A stretch of DNA of 6,280 nt, taken from NCBI GenBank assembly GCA_030607655.1, contig JAUWJN010000170.1:1-6280 (forward strand), read 5' to 3'. Both the position numbers and the translations under genes were made by a program. Below, one piece after another: positions 6,133 to 6,280 of the stretch; the first letter of the stretch is position 1; each line of letters opens with the position of its first letter. This DNA comes from a bacterium. GTDB lineage: Bacteria > Armatimonadota > Zipacnadia > Zipacnadales > Zipacnadaceae. The notes under the pieces were generated by a model. It saw nothing but the letters and a program-made list of their open reading frames with translations, was not told where the DNA came from and made no database searches.

Positions 6133-6280
6133 ATGAGAATCGTAGTCAGTGGCGGCGCGGGCTTCATCGCCTCACACATTGTAGACCAATATATACAGCT
6201 AGGCCACCAGGTGGCCATCATTGACGATCTTTCTACCGGTCAGCAGGAGAATCTCAATCCCGAGGCTACCTTCTATGAAG
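6133..6280 (+). CDS. NAD-dependent sugar-nucleotide epimerase/dehydratase, N-terminal fragment (3' partial)
   Basis: Only the first 49 residues are present. They start MRIVVSGGAGFIASHIVDQY, the Rossmann-fold dinucleotide-binding motif of extended short-chain dehydrogenases (positions 7-13, GGAGFIA, where the last small residue is Ala rather than the more usual Gly). IIDDLSTGQQENL (34-46) follows, matching the DDLSTG segment that contacts the NAD adenosine ribose in UDP-glucose 4-epimerase and its relatives. The product probably acts on a UDP- or dTDP-sugar in the cytoplasm. The catalytic YxxxK lies beyond the window, so UDP-glucose 4-epimerase, a UDP-GlcNAc epimerase or a dehydratase all remain possible. 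It is on the same strand as holB, and its role fits the neuA-neuB genes nearby better than replication. Confidence 0.88.
   Translation, partial: MRIVVSGGAGFIASHIVDQYIQLGHQVAIIDDLSTGQQENLNPEATFYE

Overview
This is a bacterial window with six protein genes and almost no spare DNA. It combines three themes: central carbon metabolism, nonulosonic (sialic-type) acid synthesis and DNA replication. No rRNA, tRNA, CRISPR array, insertion sequence or phage gene was seen. Base composition is moderately GC-rich and the promoters look like ordinary sigma-70 sites. The sequence does not place the organism in a phylum. A zinc-module clamp-loader subunit, a fused E1 dehydrogenase and a CMP-sialate synthetase all point to Bacteria, probably a poorly sampled lineage.

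Layout. Positions 1-1140 (+) hold the 3' part of a thiamine-diphosphate E1 dehydrogenase. It appears to be an E1-alpha/E1-beta fusion whose alpha part lies before the window. It converges, across 33 bp, on a two-gene minus-strand operon running from 3823 down to 1174. The first gene is neuA (CMP-nonulosonate synthetase). The second is a neuB-type synthase with an extra C-terminal metal-dependent TIM-barrel domain. A 219-bp divergent region (3824-4042) carries two strong, matching promoters, one for neuA-neuB and one for tmk-holB. The plus-strand pair tmk (thymidylate kinase with an unusual lid-region insertion) and holB (DNA polymerase III delta prime) are separated by 2 bp. From 6133 a sugar-nucleotide epimerase/dehydratase of the extended SDR family begins and runs off the window.

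How they fit together. NeuB condenses an N-acetylated sugar with phosphoenolpyruvate to give a nonulosonic acid, and NeuA activates it with CTP for transfer to a surface glycan. The epimerase at the right edge probably also belongs to surface-sugar metabolism, so the housekeeping tmk-holB pair sits between glycan genes. tmk supplies dTDP for dTTP and holB serves the clamp loader.

The points most worth a second look are the ~70-residue insertion in Tmk, the NeuB-SAF-TIM-barrel fusion, and the divergent promoters. Both promoters contain TTG triplets that would mislead start-codon calling. I see no convincing evidence for a wholly new multi-gene system.
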